A stretch of DNA of 64,000 nucleotides, taken from Tigriopus japonicus (lineage: Eukaryota; Arthropoda; Copepoda; Harpacticoida; Harpacticidae). Below, one piece after another: positions 22,301 through 32,110 of the stretch (positions within the stretch are counted from its first letter, which is position 1; each line of letters opens with the position of its first letter). The DNA lies in contig CM021322.1 of assembly GCA_010645155.1 (NCBI GenBank), positions 5,085,896-5,149,895 on the forward strand, in the 5' to 3' direction. A model generated the notes under the pieces. That model did not search any database and was not told where the DNA came from. It saw nothing but the letters and a program-made list of their open reading frames with translations. Both the position numbers and the translations under genes were made by a program.

Positions 22301-25190
22301 AAAAGTTGCCGCATGTCCTGAAATGGAAAGGACGAATAATCAGTTGCCACGCTTGAAAGCGCCAAATCTGAGCATGTTTTCGAGGATAACAAATATCCAT
22401 TTGTCATAATGACCAAAACAGATTTATGTCAACAGGCCAAAGGTTGAATATTGATTCGAAAAAATAAAATTTGGTGGCCATTGTGAAGAGAGAAGAAAGA
22501 TCATAAATCATACGCGTTGGGTTATCTTCCTTGTAAATCTATTGTTTTCTTCAGGGATCAACCTACAATTTCGGAGATAGATGAAGCTGATAATCTTCAA
22601 ATTACAATCCAATAGCGAGAAGGTAACATCTAGAAACGTCAACTTGAAAAGGGAGAAATTTCTCTACAGGCAGCCAAATATCTATAAAATTTGAAACCCC
22701 AACAAATCTTTGACAAAAGGAACTAACTGGCATCACCATCTAGTGCTTAAAAAATCCCAAGCAGAGAAAATATCAAAGATAAAAAAAAACGATTTAGACT
22801 AGTCATTCGAACTATTCGGGACAGAGTCCGTGGCATGCGAAAAGGCAATCGAGTAGTTAGTCCTTCATCCACCGAGAGCTTGGTCACAATCAGATCCAAC
22901 CGACAACGGATGTACACTTAATTACAATTGTCCATTAACAAAGACACAGGAGGATGTTAGAAAAGAGTTTTTTTATATGGACAAAGTCAGTCTACAGATG
23001 GGCTTTTAATCCCAATCGCTGGTAATCTGACTGCCGATCTGAATTGAACATGACAAAATATAGGAATTCAAGATGCAAAGCTAGACGGATTTGACTGAGG
23101 AGATGGCATTCAGAAAAGGAAGTTGTGCATACATTAACCGGCATTGGTGGTGTTCCCACACAAAGGAACGTTAGCAAAGCCAATCCATAAAAAGAGGATC
23201 CGCCCAAAAGTTCCCTCCATTTCAAAATCGGAATTAGTAGTTCCTACATAGAGGAAGAAGTCAAACTTGAGACTCTGATGATTGTCACGGATCTTGCGGA
23301 TGAACAATGTGTTCATGAGACACTAGGTATAAAGCTTCATAAAAACTGACAACACAATGTCAAACGAACCATGTGTCAAAGACTTGCCTTCAGCATCCTT
23401 AACTTGCATCAAGCTTTCAACTATTAAATTTCCAAGTTTGTTTGATGCATGTGACGGAGCTAGCCTCTTGATAATGAGACTTCCAAAAAAAAGTGAAATG
23501 CACTTACTCTGGCAAAACTGTTTGTGCTTTTGCATGCTAAAGAGTCGGCGACACAACTATGACAAGGTTACAGAAGCTATTAAAACCGTCCGATTTTTTC
23601 TCTGCACGGGTTTTGTGGTTTAGAGATTTTTAATCACATGAATCAACGTACAGAGAAAATCGTATGTGACAAGCACACTCACCTGCCCAAATATCTATAC
23701 CAAAGGATCCCCTGAATATCTTGAGACTGCTCACTAATTGTGGAACAAGCGTCTCTTTGATAGCTACATGTTGGTTGACACACATGAATCATTTGGAACA
23801 CGGAATCACTAAAGTCACTCTCGATCCACACCCGAACTCGCCAAGCCACCTGGAAACACGACGAAGCCGCTTTGTCATGGCCCAAAATTGGGTGGTTGAT
23901 TTCGACCTTGGGCACGCCTTTGTTCAAAACGAAGCCTTTGACTCGGCCAAAGGTGTGAAATCGTAATTGCCTTTCCAAACCAGTGAGCTTTTGGCTTTTC
24001 ACTTTGGGTTGGATCTTCCGCTCTTGGACAACTTCTTCGGGTAAGCGTAGAGAAATGGCCGAGGGCGATTTGGGTACGATCTCATCAATACCATTGACCT
24101 TGGTGGCCTTAGTGGAATGCTCTGGGGATAGAGCTCTTTTTATATTCGTTATCCAACTCGGCCTCTCGGTGTTTAAAGTCGAATGGGCGCTGGAGGTGGG
24201 GCTAGGAACTTGCCCATCGGAGTTTATTTCACTAATAGTGTAGTTTCCGCTGTCAAAACTTTCGGCCAAGATTTCGGGAACAACACTTCCTTCTGGTTCC
24301 TTGAGCGTTGTTTCCTCCATTGCTTTCGCCTGATTGAGGGATACTGACCGATGATGACGATGATGAAGCCCGTTCTCATTGTTCAACGGGCTTTTCTTCC
24401 AAAACGATAGTCGTCGAACCAAAACTGGTAACGAGTAAAACTTATTGGTGCCCGAGTCAGACATTGAAGGGTGTCTTTCGTTTTGATTTTTGTCTCCAAT
24501 AGGATACGAAGGCCGTCTTCGAGAAATGAGACTGAGCCAGAAATTCGACTTCCCAGATTCTTTCTTAGGAACGTCATTTTCAGATTCCGACTTCCCAGGT
24601 AAAGGCCACTCACTTATCCCATTCATAGGCAACTGGCATTGGAAATGTTGGGTGGCTCTTCTCTGAATTTGTGCCTCAAGGCTGGCCTTTCGGCCTCGTA
24701 ATATCTCTGCGCTCTCTCCGACAACTTTTGTTTTCGCGGACTTGGTTCCGTCTATTTCCCCTTGTTCCAAAGTGGCTGTGGAAAGACGCTGGATGGGAGC
24801 TTCATTCTTACTCCAAGACTTTGATGTTAGCACTTCTTTGGTGTCGGTAGTTTCCCTCGTAATAGCCTTTACACTCGTAATTTGATTGCTTAAAGATAAG
24901 CTTGGTTTTGCCATGCTTTCTTTGGTCCTTTTTTCGCCCAAGGCACTCTTAGAGATAACCGGATTCAAGCCATTCTGCGTTCCATTTGTAGAGGGCAAAT
25001 CTACACTGAGTTTTCGCCAGACAAACGAAGAAGAACGGAAGCCGTGGTTAGTACTTCCTAGAATCAAGTCCTCGCTCTGTCTTCGACCTTTCTTGATTCC
25101 ATTCAAAATAGGAGGGCCTTGTCTCTTCGATCTCTTGGCCTTTTTGTCACCGAGAAGGTTTCGGACGGTTCTAATCCAATTTTGGCTCAT
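3059..25190 (-). CDS. Large MyRIP/melanophilin-like Rab effector with two Ig domains, 20 exons, about 2,225 aa
   Basis: Exons in transcript order: 25190-23683, 22168-21914, 16794-16694, 16619-16500, 15944-15861, 15509-15403, 15334-15233, 14406-14094, 13862-13774, 13705-13495, 13280-12741, 12490-12134, 11532-11306, 7329-7059, 6983-6836, 6771-6546, 5438-5319, 5244-4696, 4636-4586, 4357-3059. All junctions are GT/AG and every phase agrees (6,678 coding bases). Layout: basic Ser-rich N-terminus; Rab-binding helix plus FYVE-related zinc finger (about 485-615); helical region (about 620-760); Ser/Thr-rich linker; two I-set Ig domains (about 1118-1310); proline motifs (about 1648-1675); acidic, tyrosine-containing tail. 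Known of the family: Slac2/Slp proteins bind Rab27 on secretory organelles and link them to myosin or membranes. Inferred: a cytoplasmic Rab27-type effector scaffold. The start ATG has an in-frame TGA 24 bases upstream. A 5' non-coding exon cannot be excluded. Confidence 0.7.
4696..5244 (-). CDS. Exon 18 of the Rab-effector/Ig gene: coiled start and SH3-ligand proline motifs
   Basis: The exon has 183 codons in phase 0 at both ends. It opens with a charged helical stretch (EEEIARFQKQIE-like). Two proline motifs of the PPLPPK and PPHLPPK type follow, matching the class II SH3 ligand pattern PxxPxK/R. A Ser/Asp-rich region comes next. Together with the tyrosines in the last exon this suggests binding sites for SH3 and SH2 adaptors. 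That is inferred from motifs only. Confidence 0.6.
7330..11305. other. 4-kb intron of the Rab-effector/Ig gene
   Basis: The flanking exons are both in phase 0 and no further exon was found. It contains an 11-bp perfect inverted repeat (9,364-9,388) and the end of a dispersed repeat (9,738-9,867). Open frames at 7,426-7,770 and 7,810-8,136 have no family or splice support. Confidence 0.4.
9738..9867 (+). repeat. Dispersed repeat copy related to the mariner-like element at 51.9 kb
   Basis: About 130 bases align in reverse complement with 51,899-52,030, including the block with AAGTCTATGAGCCTCA and the terminal ACACTTGG..CCGC..GACCCTG. A matching left end was not found, so this looks like a truncated copy. 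Confidence 0.6.
11306..13280 (-). CDS. Ig-domain exons (11-13) of the Rab-effector/Ig gene
   Basis: The exons 13280-12741, 12490-12134 and 11532-11306 code for two adjacent I-set immunoglobulin domains. The first runs across the exon 11/12 junction. It keeps the core Trp (LWF) and the YxC strand, but the first disulphide cysteine is Ala. The second begins at a Pro-rich linker near residue 1212. It keeps the first cysteine and the AxNxxG turn, but the second cysteine position is Val and the core Trp is Phe. Half-missing disulphides are common in intracellular I-set domains such as those of titin-like proteins, so a cytoplasmic role is likely. No signal peptide or membrane segment was found in the gene. 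Confidence 0.65.
14606..14631. repeat. (TC)n microsatellite in an intron
   Basis: About thirteen uninterrupted TC units between exons 7 and 8 of the large gene. Confidence 0.9.
15233..16794 (-). CDS. Exons 3-7 of the Rab-effector/Ig gene: post-finger helix and helical segment
   Basis: Five short exons (16794-16694, 16619-16500, 15944-15861, 15509-15403, 15334-15233) add about 170 residues. The first gives the conserved WFY...RF..SAKV helix that closes the Rab-binding module. The others are predicted by composition to be mostly helical, rich in Leu, Glu, Asp and Ser, with no cysteine pattern. The phases (2-1-1-1-0-0) leave no room for the extra open frames at 15,510-15,791, which are intronic. 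I do not recognise a named fold in the part after the helix. Confidence 0.6.
16795..21913. other. 5.1-kb intron of the Rab-effector/Ig gene
   Basis: No exon fitting the minus-strand frame was found here. A (CGAA)n microsatellite lies near 19,760-19,781. A plus-strand open frame at 20,867-21,214 lacks splice or family support. The rest looks like unique non-coding DNA. Confidence 0.4.
21914..22168 (-). CDS. FYVE-related zinc-finger exon of the Rab-effector/Ig gene
   Basis: Eighty-five codons lie between a strong acceptor (TCTATTTGCAG) and a strong donor (AG|GTGAGC). The exon has no useful ATG, so a start-based search misses it. It carries eight cysteines as four CxxC pairs (about residues 541/544, 558/561, 566/569, 581/584) with a Trp before the last pair, the spacing of the FYVE-like finger of Rab27 effectors. 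It enters and leaves with two leftover bases, matching the exons at 23683 and 16794. The next exon begins with a WFY followed by RF and SAKV, the helix that follows the finger in MyRIP and melanophilin. Confidence 0.75.
23683..25190 (-). CDS. First coding exon of the Rab-effector/Ig gene: basic Ser-rich N-terminus ending in the Rab-binding helix
   Basis: The exon codes for 502 residues plus two bases of the next codon. The first 25 residues are strongly basic and hydrophobic in patches. The remainder is Ser/Lys/Arg-rich and looks disordered up to about residue 390. The final 20 residues form an amphipathic stretch that continues into the next exon and aligns in position with the helix before the zinc finger in MyRIP/melanophilin. 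The donor (AG|GTGAGT) overlaps an in-frame TGA, so reading through would stop at 23679. In the vertebrate family the Rab-binding domain is at the extreme N-terminus, so a leading region of about 480 residues is unusual. Confidence 0.65.
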
Positions 25191-25962
25191 GATTTGATGT
25201 TCGAAGCAAGCTCAAGATTTGGTAACGGAAACTCAGGTTTCTCAAGAAACGATGGAGTAATTGCTCAAGCAACTAATACTTTCTTCGTGCTCTTATGTAC
25301 GTGTACCTTGAGATGTGGGAGTGAGCAAAAAATGGCAATTGATCTTTTTGAAGGGAAGCTATCAATTCCTCTTGTACTGTTGTACCACTGCGCGTAGTAG
25401 ATAAAAGGCGCCTGAAGTTTCAAAGAAGAAAACGTCACCTCCAACCCTGTCATCTCACACACAAGTACACTGTCTGATGTCCAACATGTTTCCGCTTAAA
25501 CTCTTCCATCGATTCTAAAAAAAATAGAATCAGGAGAGTCCGACAAAGAGCCCTATCCCTTAGATGCACATGTGTTTGTTGTTTTAGGACGTTAAGAAAC
25601 TTGGCCTTCAAAATCAACTTTCTTCACCACATACAAGGCCTTTTCTCATAACGACCTATGGCCTCGGCAAACTGACTCGGCACGTTTGTTGTTCATAGAA
25701 AACATGTGCGACCTTCCCTTCTGTGCTTTGAAAAAGAAGGCCCTTTAGGCCCAGTCCATTATCATGGCAGGGCTCCAGCTTCTAATGGTGCTTTCTCAAA
25801 TGATTGATATAAAACTGCCGATACAAGTGTAAAATAAATGCTGCCGAAGCTAATGCAATGGGCTTCGTTCATGTTTTTAAAACAAAACACGTCTGTCTTG
25901 CCATGATAATACGGTTTACCATACATGAGAGGTTTGCCAACTTGAGAGATGCATAAAGCTCG

Positions 25963-26010
25963 NNNNNNNNNNNNNNNNNNNNNNNNNNNNNNNNNNNNNN
26001 NNNNNNNNNN
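25963..26010. other. Assembly gap (48 N)
   Basis: Forty-eight consecutive N. Open frames running through it are artefacts. Confidence 0.98.
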
Positions 26011-28500
26011 CACATTTCGTAATCAATCATGCGTGATTGTTCTGCAATGCTGGTACAACCTGGCCATTATGAAGTCAGTTTTCATCTTCAATGCCGAGAA
26101 TGAATTTCTAATTTCGATTGAACAACGACTTGATCCAGAAATATAACACAAGCCTTGGGGTAGAATTGAATTTCATTTCCTGGCAAACCACTTCCACAAT
26201 ACGAAAAAAGGGATATATATGTGACAAGCCTTTACAACCATCATGAAGTTGTGGTTACTTTCTATTCCAGTCGAAATATACCGAATTCTATCTTCAAAAG
26301 AAGGTCTCCTACTTTCTGCGGTTTCAAAACAGGCATCAAGCCAGCAAGACTTGCGTTGGCCCTGAGGCCATGTTTTCCCAAGCAATTGGTTCGAAATAAT
26401 TCTTGCTCTTTTCCGAAGAGAAATCATCCACCATTGCCCCAAGGCCCCTCATATTAGTTTTATTATGCGTATACACTACGTATGTGGCATGAGCAGTATA
26501 CTGTACATGTGCGCTCAAGTGTGCTCTTGCTCTCATTCATCAAACGCAATCTTGGGTAAACAAGCCTTCGACCTCCCACCACATTCCTCATTCACTTACC
26601 TCAATTGCGAGGCCCATCGCTCAAAGTCCAAAGACATTCTCACTTGAGTGTGGTCCTAAATTTCTTCCAATGGCGGATGGACACCATGAGATCTGATTAC
26701 CATCTGGTTATGCCATTCTGATCTCGAACAAAAGGACACTTATCCAAACAAAACTTGTCATCAGTCACAAAAGGAGTCAGTCACACTGCGACGATGTGTC
26801 AACCAGATTAGAGCCCGGAGAAAAATCGTCTTGAAAAAACACCCCTCAAATTTTCGACTTCATTTCCGGGGCCATCTAATCAAACCATATTTTTTTTTCA
26901 AAGCACCATGCACTAAACACACATTGTCAAGCTCTTCATTCAATGACTAAAGGAAGGTAGAGCGTACGTACTAAGTACAGCATGTACGGTAGCAAAGCTG
27001 TTGCTCCTCTAATGACGGTTAATATTTTTTTAGATCCCCAGCCAGGCAGCACCGCTTAGAGATGTGAATTCTTTTGTGGAATGACGGGAGATGATGATGA
27101 TGATGGCGATGATCAGGGGAAAAACACTTTTGAAGTAGAGGTACTGACGGCAAGCAGATACTAAAAGCTTACTTTAACCGGACCAACGGTTGAACGACGA
27201 CTAATCGAGTCCAACATGAAGATGATGTCCAAGCGAGTACTCGTGTGGCGATTTTTTCCCCCGGTGGAGGGTATCCATTCTGCTTGATACGTACGCAAGT
27301 CAGGAAAGAAAGAAGAAGCTACTGTAGATAGATAGATTGACTGGGTTTTTACTTCTTTGACAACACCGTCCAGTCCATCCAGTGATCCAGTGAGTGCTGG
27401 CTCGGTATTACCTTCCCTCATTGAAAATTTTTATTGTCCAGCCAAATCACCGGGAGGATCTAGGAAGAGTCATAATATTCCCCTCACTCCCTCCTCCCTC
27501 TCTCTCTCTTCTTGAACGCCATGAGAAACTCGTCCAAAAAGGTGGAGCAAAGCAGAGACTCGACTCACGAGGATTCCATAATATGTAACCTCTCAGTTAC
27601 CCTGGTGGGGTTGAATTTCCTTTTTTGGGGAAGAGGAAAACTTTTAAAGGAATAGAGAATTGAGGGATTGGCAACGAGAAAAGGATCTTAAAAATTGGAT
27701 AAGATCTTCACTTCTCGATCCCTAATCTAGGTGTAAAATATTCTGTGTGTGTGGTCTGACTTGATATGTAGAAATGAGAGTGCATCTTCCTAACGTCAGC
27801 ATGAGAACCAGTTACGGATCTGTCATGCAATCTAGGACCAGATCAAAGCATGCCATAGGTGGTCATCGTTCAACAAAACTGAGATTTTGATTTCGTCTCG
27901 AGATAACGTTTGCTTGTTAATCTCATATCAATAACATTTGCATGAGTGTATGTAGCTCAAATTATGATTAAAAAATGGAAATTTACGTTGAAAATAACAT
28001 GGAAAAACATTTTGAAAATATGAGAGATATTTTGAAACTGAATACCACAATTTGCAATAATTTGATTAATTTTAATAATATGTGTCAGGCAATTTCCAGA
28101 TATTTTCTTTACCTTTTGTAACTTACTCATAACACTTTTTGGCTTTTTGGGCGCATTGTGTTGGTTTTTGACGTTCCTCTGTTCCACACATAATTTTCAA
28201 ATTTGAAAGGTCCACATCAGTTAGGACTACACATTGAACAAAATCAAGCAAAAATATGCAGAGTCATCATAAACATTCCTTCCCCATGAATGTGCCCACT
28301 TTTACAGTCCTTGCCACCACAAAGACCCAACTAACCAACGCTCTGGGGTCTGAACCTGCAAGTTTATTTCCTAGCCGGCTTAGACAACCTGCTAGCCCTT
28401 TTACCAAATTTAATTGTGTTGTTTATGTTTTTACAATTAACTTTCAAAACCCATTTATGAACGTTGCAGCGGATGGTTTAATCATGGATGGCTCAAGCCA

Positions 28501-28628
28501 GGATTACTTTCAAAATACACACTAGGTCCGATTAGTACAATGGAAATTCAACGGAACAATATATTTGTTGCAAAAACCTCACATTTTAGTACAATAATCG
28601 GACCTAGTGTGTATTTTTGAAAGTCGTC
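28501..28628. repeat. Inverted repeat, about 40-bp arms
   Basis: The arms at about 28,501-28,540 and 28,583-28,628 are near-perfect reverse complements sharing a core of ATACACACTAGGTCCGAT, with about 42 bases between them. It could fold as a stem-loop and may be a small MITE or a local inverted duplication. Confidence 0.7.
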
Positions 28629-29542
28629 CTGAAGTACAGTGGTTCCTGGTTTAATATTCACACAACGTCCATCAAGTCGTCGGGAAAACAAGTCGGCCAA
28701 ATTGATCATGAGAGCCGCAATCTTGAGCCTCTCAATCTCGACAGATGGCATTACGATGATCGATGAATAATTGAACCGGCCTCTAACGGTGCTTAGAAGA
28801 GGTTGGGAAGAATGAAAGTTTACCAACTCCGCCGATTTGTTTTGATTTTGGCACTTACAGATGCTCTCTGCCAATTCAGCCGCTTCCTATTACAGCCTAA
28901 CCCCGGTTCCGGCCCGCCAAAGCAAAAATAACCGAAGCTAAATCTTTTGATTCAATTGTGACCATGTTATGTTGAACGTCAAAAAGACAGTAGGCGGCTA
29001 ATCTCACACCTTCTTATCACATTGCCCGCACAGATCACTATCACAAAGCCAAGATTAAGATTGTGATCTAATATCTTAGTTTATTAGCTATATTTGTAAC
29101 AAAAGCATATACTGATACATTGCGTTCAGAAAGATGTGCGAGGAATTCTAAATATTTTCAATGCTTAAGTACTTGGATAGGAGTACAGAAGCTATAGATA
29201 TGAGGGGTCTTAAACCAGACATCACAATGTTTAGTCAAAATGCTGCTTCGTCCGTGGATGAAAATTAATATTTAAAAGGAAATTCTAATAGAAAATTAAA
29301 AGGAAGAGAATCGAAATTGGAACCCTTGCAATAAAGTAATCTAACACACCCCTCTCTTTATAGATAAATGACGGCTCAAATATCTTCTTTATCTTTGTCT
29401 TAAAGTCACCTCGTCACCCTGAATGAATACAATCCGAGGCCAAACTTTGTTTTATTTAGCGTTTGTGATTCTCAACGATTCAATAACAATATCGAACTCC
29501 AGTCTCTTTTTCGTGTCACCACACCCCTTAGCCCGCCCCATC

Positions 29543-30667
29543 ATGTCACAAAGACCGCGTCGGTCAGCCGCCAAGGCCGCTCAAATCGTCATATCCAAGG
29601 TTACGGGCAAGCTTCAAGACCGCAAAAATCAGGATTCCAGCGATTCCGACCTTTCCTCTTCCGAAGATCAAGAACCGCCCCAAGACGTCAAATCCGAGAG
29701 GCGTTCCACGGCCAAATCGCCTCGAGGAGGTCGAGGAAGGAAACGAGAACGATCGGCCAGTCCCGTAACGGCGAAATCTGCGGGCAGTCCGAAGAAAACG
29801 GAGAAAGCCGCAGACTCCAATGTTTCAGAGAAAGGCAGTCCGCCGAAAAAAGTTGTGAAAATCATAAGCAAACCTAAACCCGTCACGCCCGCACCCGCAC
29901 CAGAACGGGTTAAGAAGCCCGCACCTCCCCAGGAAGCCGATATCGATGAGATTGAAGACGAGTTAGATGGCGAAAATGTCGATATTGTGGTGGTGGATAA
30001 CTCGGCGATGAAGTCGGAAGTCTCCGAAGACTATTTTGAAGACTCTTCAACGGACGAGGATGAGGAGAACGGCGTGCCGTTGAAAGCGGCCGGTTTAGGC
30101 CACGTGATTGAATTGGGTAAAGGTACAAGTGGGCGATGCGGCACGTGCCACGGGTGTAAACGACCCAAATGCGGCGAATGCTCAGCTTGTAAACGCGGTG
30201 ACCTCGTGAATTGCATCGACGACTATTGTACCGAGGATGAGAAAGGCCGAGCAGTGCGGGCTGCGGCCAAAGAACTGTATATTAAGAGCCAAGCCAAAGC
30301 CGATGCCAACAAATCGACCAACGACCCCACCGTTTTGTCCAATGCCATTCTTAAGAATAAACAACAACTAACCACGGGCCTTCTAAAGACCAAAGATGGT
30401 GCGGTCGTGGTGCCCAAATCCGAAAATAACCCGCCCACGGATGGATCGGCGACGAAGAAAAAACCGGCCGATTACGTGTACGGTGCCAGTGCTTCCGCGG
30501 CAAAATCGCGGCGATGCGGCGAATGTGAAGGCTGCATGAGAGACGATTGCGGCGAGTGCATCCCTTGTAAAGATAAACCCCGTTTTGGCGGGCGCGGCAC
30601 GAAAAAACGCGCTTGTATTGAGCGGGCGTGTCGCGTGAAGGTCAAAACCTGGACGACCACGCCCTAA
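29543..30667 (+). CDS. Intronless two-CXXC-domain DNA-binding protein, 374 aa
   Basis: The N-terminal half is basic and Ser/Pro/Lys-rich with a GRGRKRERS-like nuclear signal, followed by an acidic segment (about 135-180). Two CXXC zinc-finger modules follow. The first (from Cys 199) keeps the CGxCxxC...CGxCxxC repeats but lacks the KFGG-type loop. The second (from Cys 325, near the C-terminus) has both repeats, an RFGGRG loop and the distal Cys pair. CXXC domains bind unmethylated CpG and are found in CFP1, KDM2, MBD1, DNMT1 and MLL. No catalytic domain is present here. I chose the ATG at 29,543 because its N-terminus is typical of a nuclear protein. An in-frame ATG at 29,423 would add a hydrophobic leader and is probably 5' UTR. 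Role inferred: a CpG-island chromatin factor. Confidence 0.8.
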   Translation: MSQRPRRSAAKAAQIVISKVTGKLQDRKNQDSSDSDLSSSEDQEPPQDVKSERRSTAKSPRGGRGRKRERSASPVTAKSAGSPKKTEKAADSNVSEKGSPPKKVVKIISKPKPVTPAPAPERVKKPAPPQEADIDEIEDELDGENVDIVVVDNSAMKSEVSEDYFEDSSTDEDEENGVPLKAAGLGHVIELGKGTSGRCGTCHGCKRPKCGECSACKRGDLVNCIDDYCTEDEKGRAVRAAAKELYIKSQAKADANKSTNDPTVLSNAILKNKQQLTTGLLKTKDGAVVVPKSENNPPTDGSATKKKPADYVYGASASAAKSRRCGECEGCMRDDCGECIPCKDKPRFGGRGTKKRACIERACRVKVKTWTTTP

Positions 30668-30782
30668 TATCACCTGGTTTTGCCCTAGAAACCCCGCGCG
30701 CGCCCATTATATATTGAAAATTGAAATAACTATGGTGAAATAGATCATATACAACGTCATGTCAACCAATTTCTATGCTTAC

Positions 30783-31158
30783 CTTTTTCGATACCAGTTC
30801 CAAAGGAGATTTGCAGCATAGGTGATTAGGGACAAGGAGCACAACAACGAACCGATTCGGAACATGGTGGGTGTGGCCAGGAGATCACTGAGCACTGTAA
30901 ATGAAAGAGATGTCATCATGCTTCTTAAAATGGCACTTGATGAATGGATCGCAAGTATTTGAGCATTGTGATCCAGTTACTTGTATTACTTCATAATATT
31001 CAATCTTATCTTTATGAGCACGAAGATAAACATAGTTGCTTGCGTGTTCCGAATACTTGAACTTCCGAAGGAACTCACCACATTCTTCAAATGAAGGAGA
31101 GCGACAGGTCATTTTGTATTCAGCTTTCACGTAATCACCATGCAATTGGACATATTCC
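30783..31158 (-). pseudogene. Exon-like remnants, possibly the C-terminus of a DEG/ENaC-type channel
   Basis: A segment at 31,158-30,981 follows a plausible acceptor. It has two close cysteines, a KFKYS stretch and a beta-strand-like block before IEYYEVIQ. A second segment at 30,894-30,783 follows a good acceptor (TTCATTTACAG). It codes for LSDLL, then a hydrophobic helix with an internal GS, and a WNWYRKR end followed directly by TAA. This order resembles the last extracellular strand and second membrane helix of DEG/ENaC channels. The splice phases do not join (0 out, 1 needed), so it may be a broken gene, a missed exon or a misreading. The family match is by eye and weak. Confidence 0.25.
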
Positions 31159-32035
31159 CTACAAATCAATGAAGATTTTATAACGAGATTAAGTTTCGAT
31201 GACCTTTTCTTGATAGGGCTTCTCAAGGCAAGGCTCAAGTCTTATACGAGTCCATACAGACGAATCTAGGTGAGCAACGATTGAAAGGGGCCTTGGTATT
31301 ATACGTAGTTCTGGGGGCGTGTTTTAAGAGATTAAATGAATAGACAGGAAAAAGCATCGAGATGGTGACAAGCCTTTTACTTCATAAATGATCCAAATGT
31401 CGGACTCTTTTTACTGGTACTAGCCCATTCAACATTATCTCGCTATCATGAATGACGAATCATTCAACTTGTCTTTGCATTCTTAAAGACACTGCATTTT
31501 CTTTTCATATGAAGCCATTCCGTAAATAAGTGTCTTGTCTTATCCTCTCCATTTGAATGAGTTCATGTTTTCTTTGAATGTTTTCGGCTTTCTCAAGCTC
31601 TTATTGTTATATGTAAGTACTGACCGGTAGGTGTAATAGATGATCAATCACATCTATTAACTCCTCAAGTGCAATACCGTGATTGGATAAAAGATATATT
31701 GTAAGCAAAGAAGACAAAGATTTTTTGAGCTACATGTTGCAAAACTTCTAGCTTTAAAGCCTTAAGATTTTTCTTTGACATTTGTATTTTAAATATTGCC
31801 AATAATTTTTCAGTTAAAGAATGAAAGTGTGAGAACAAATCTGTTCTAAGTGCAGATCTTTCAGACCCAAAATGCAAAGTTTTACTACTAGACTATAACA
31901 GAAATTCATTTCACAACCATTTTTTTAATTTGATAATTTTTTAAAGAAAAACCAATCTTTATAGCTCTTAACTTTGATTTATTCAGCAAATGATATTTCA
32001 TTTAGTCCAAATGTTCCTCAACTGTGCGCTCTTTT

Positions 32036-32110
32036 TGCATTTTCTTAAGCATTTTTGGCATTTTTGTTGCATTTTTATGCATAATTTTGGCATTTTTTTG
32101 CATCATTTGT
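32036..32110. repeat. Imperfect GCATTTTT tandem repeat
   Basis: About seven GCATTTT-type units with variable spacers. Confidence 0.6.

Larger units (their letters stand above)
25191..29422. other. Intergenic region containing an assembly gap
   Basis: This lies upstream of the large minus-strand gene and probably includes its promoter, though no core element stands out. It holds the N run, a GAT microsatellite (about 27,090-27,113), A/T-rich tracts and the inverted repeat at 28.5 kb. A minus-strand open frame at 28,548-28,874 ends in the repeat arm and is not convincing as a gene. Confidence 0.4.

Noticed and set aside
22992..23556. Chain of minus-strand open frames between exons 1 and 2 of the large gene
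   Set aside because: Some acceptor-like sites are present, but no set of exons keeps phase with exon 1 and exon 2, which already join directly.
25762..26146. Open frames running through the N run
   Set aside because: Artefacts of unknown bases.
29423..29542. Upstream in-frame ATG of the CXXC gene
   Set aside because: It would add a hydrophobic leader to a nuclear protein. The ATG at 29,543 is preferred.
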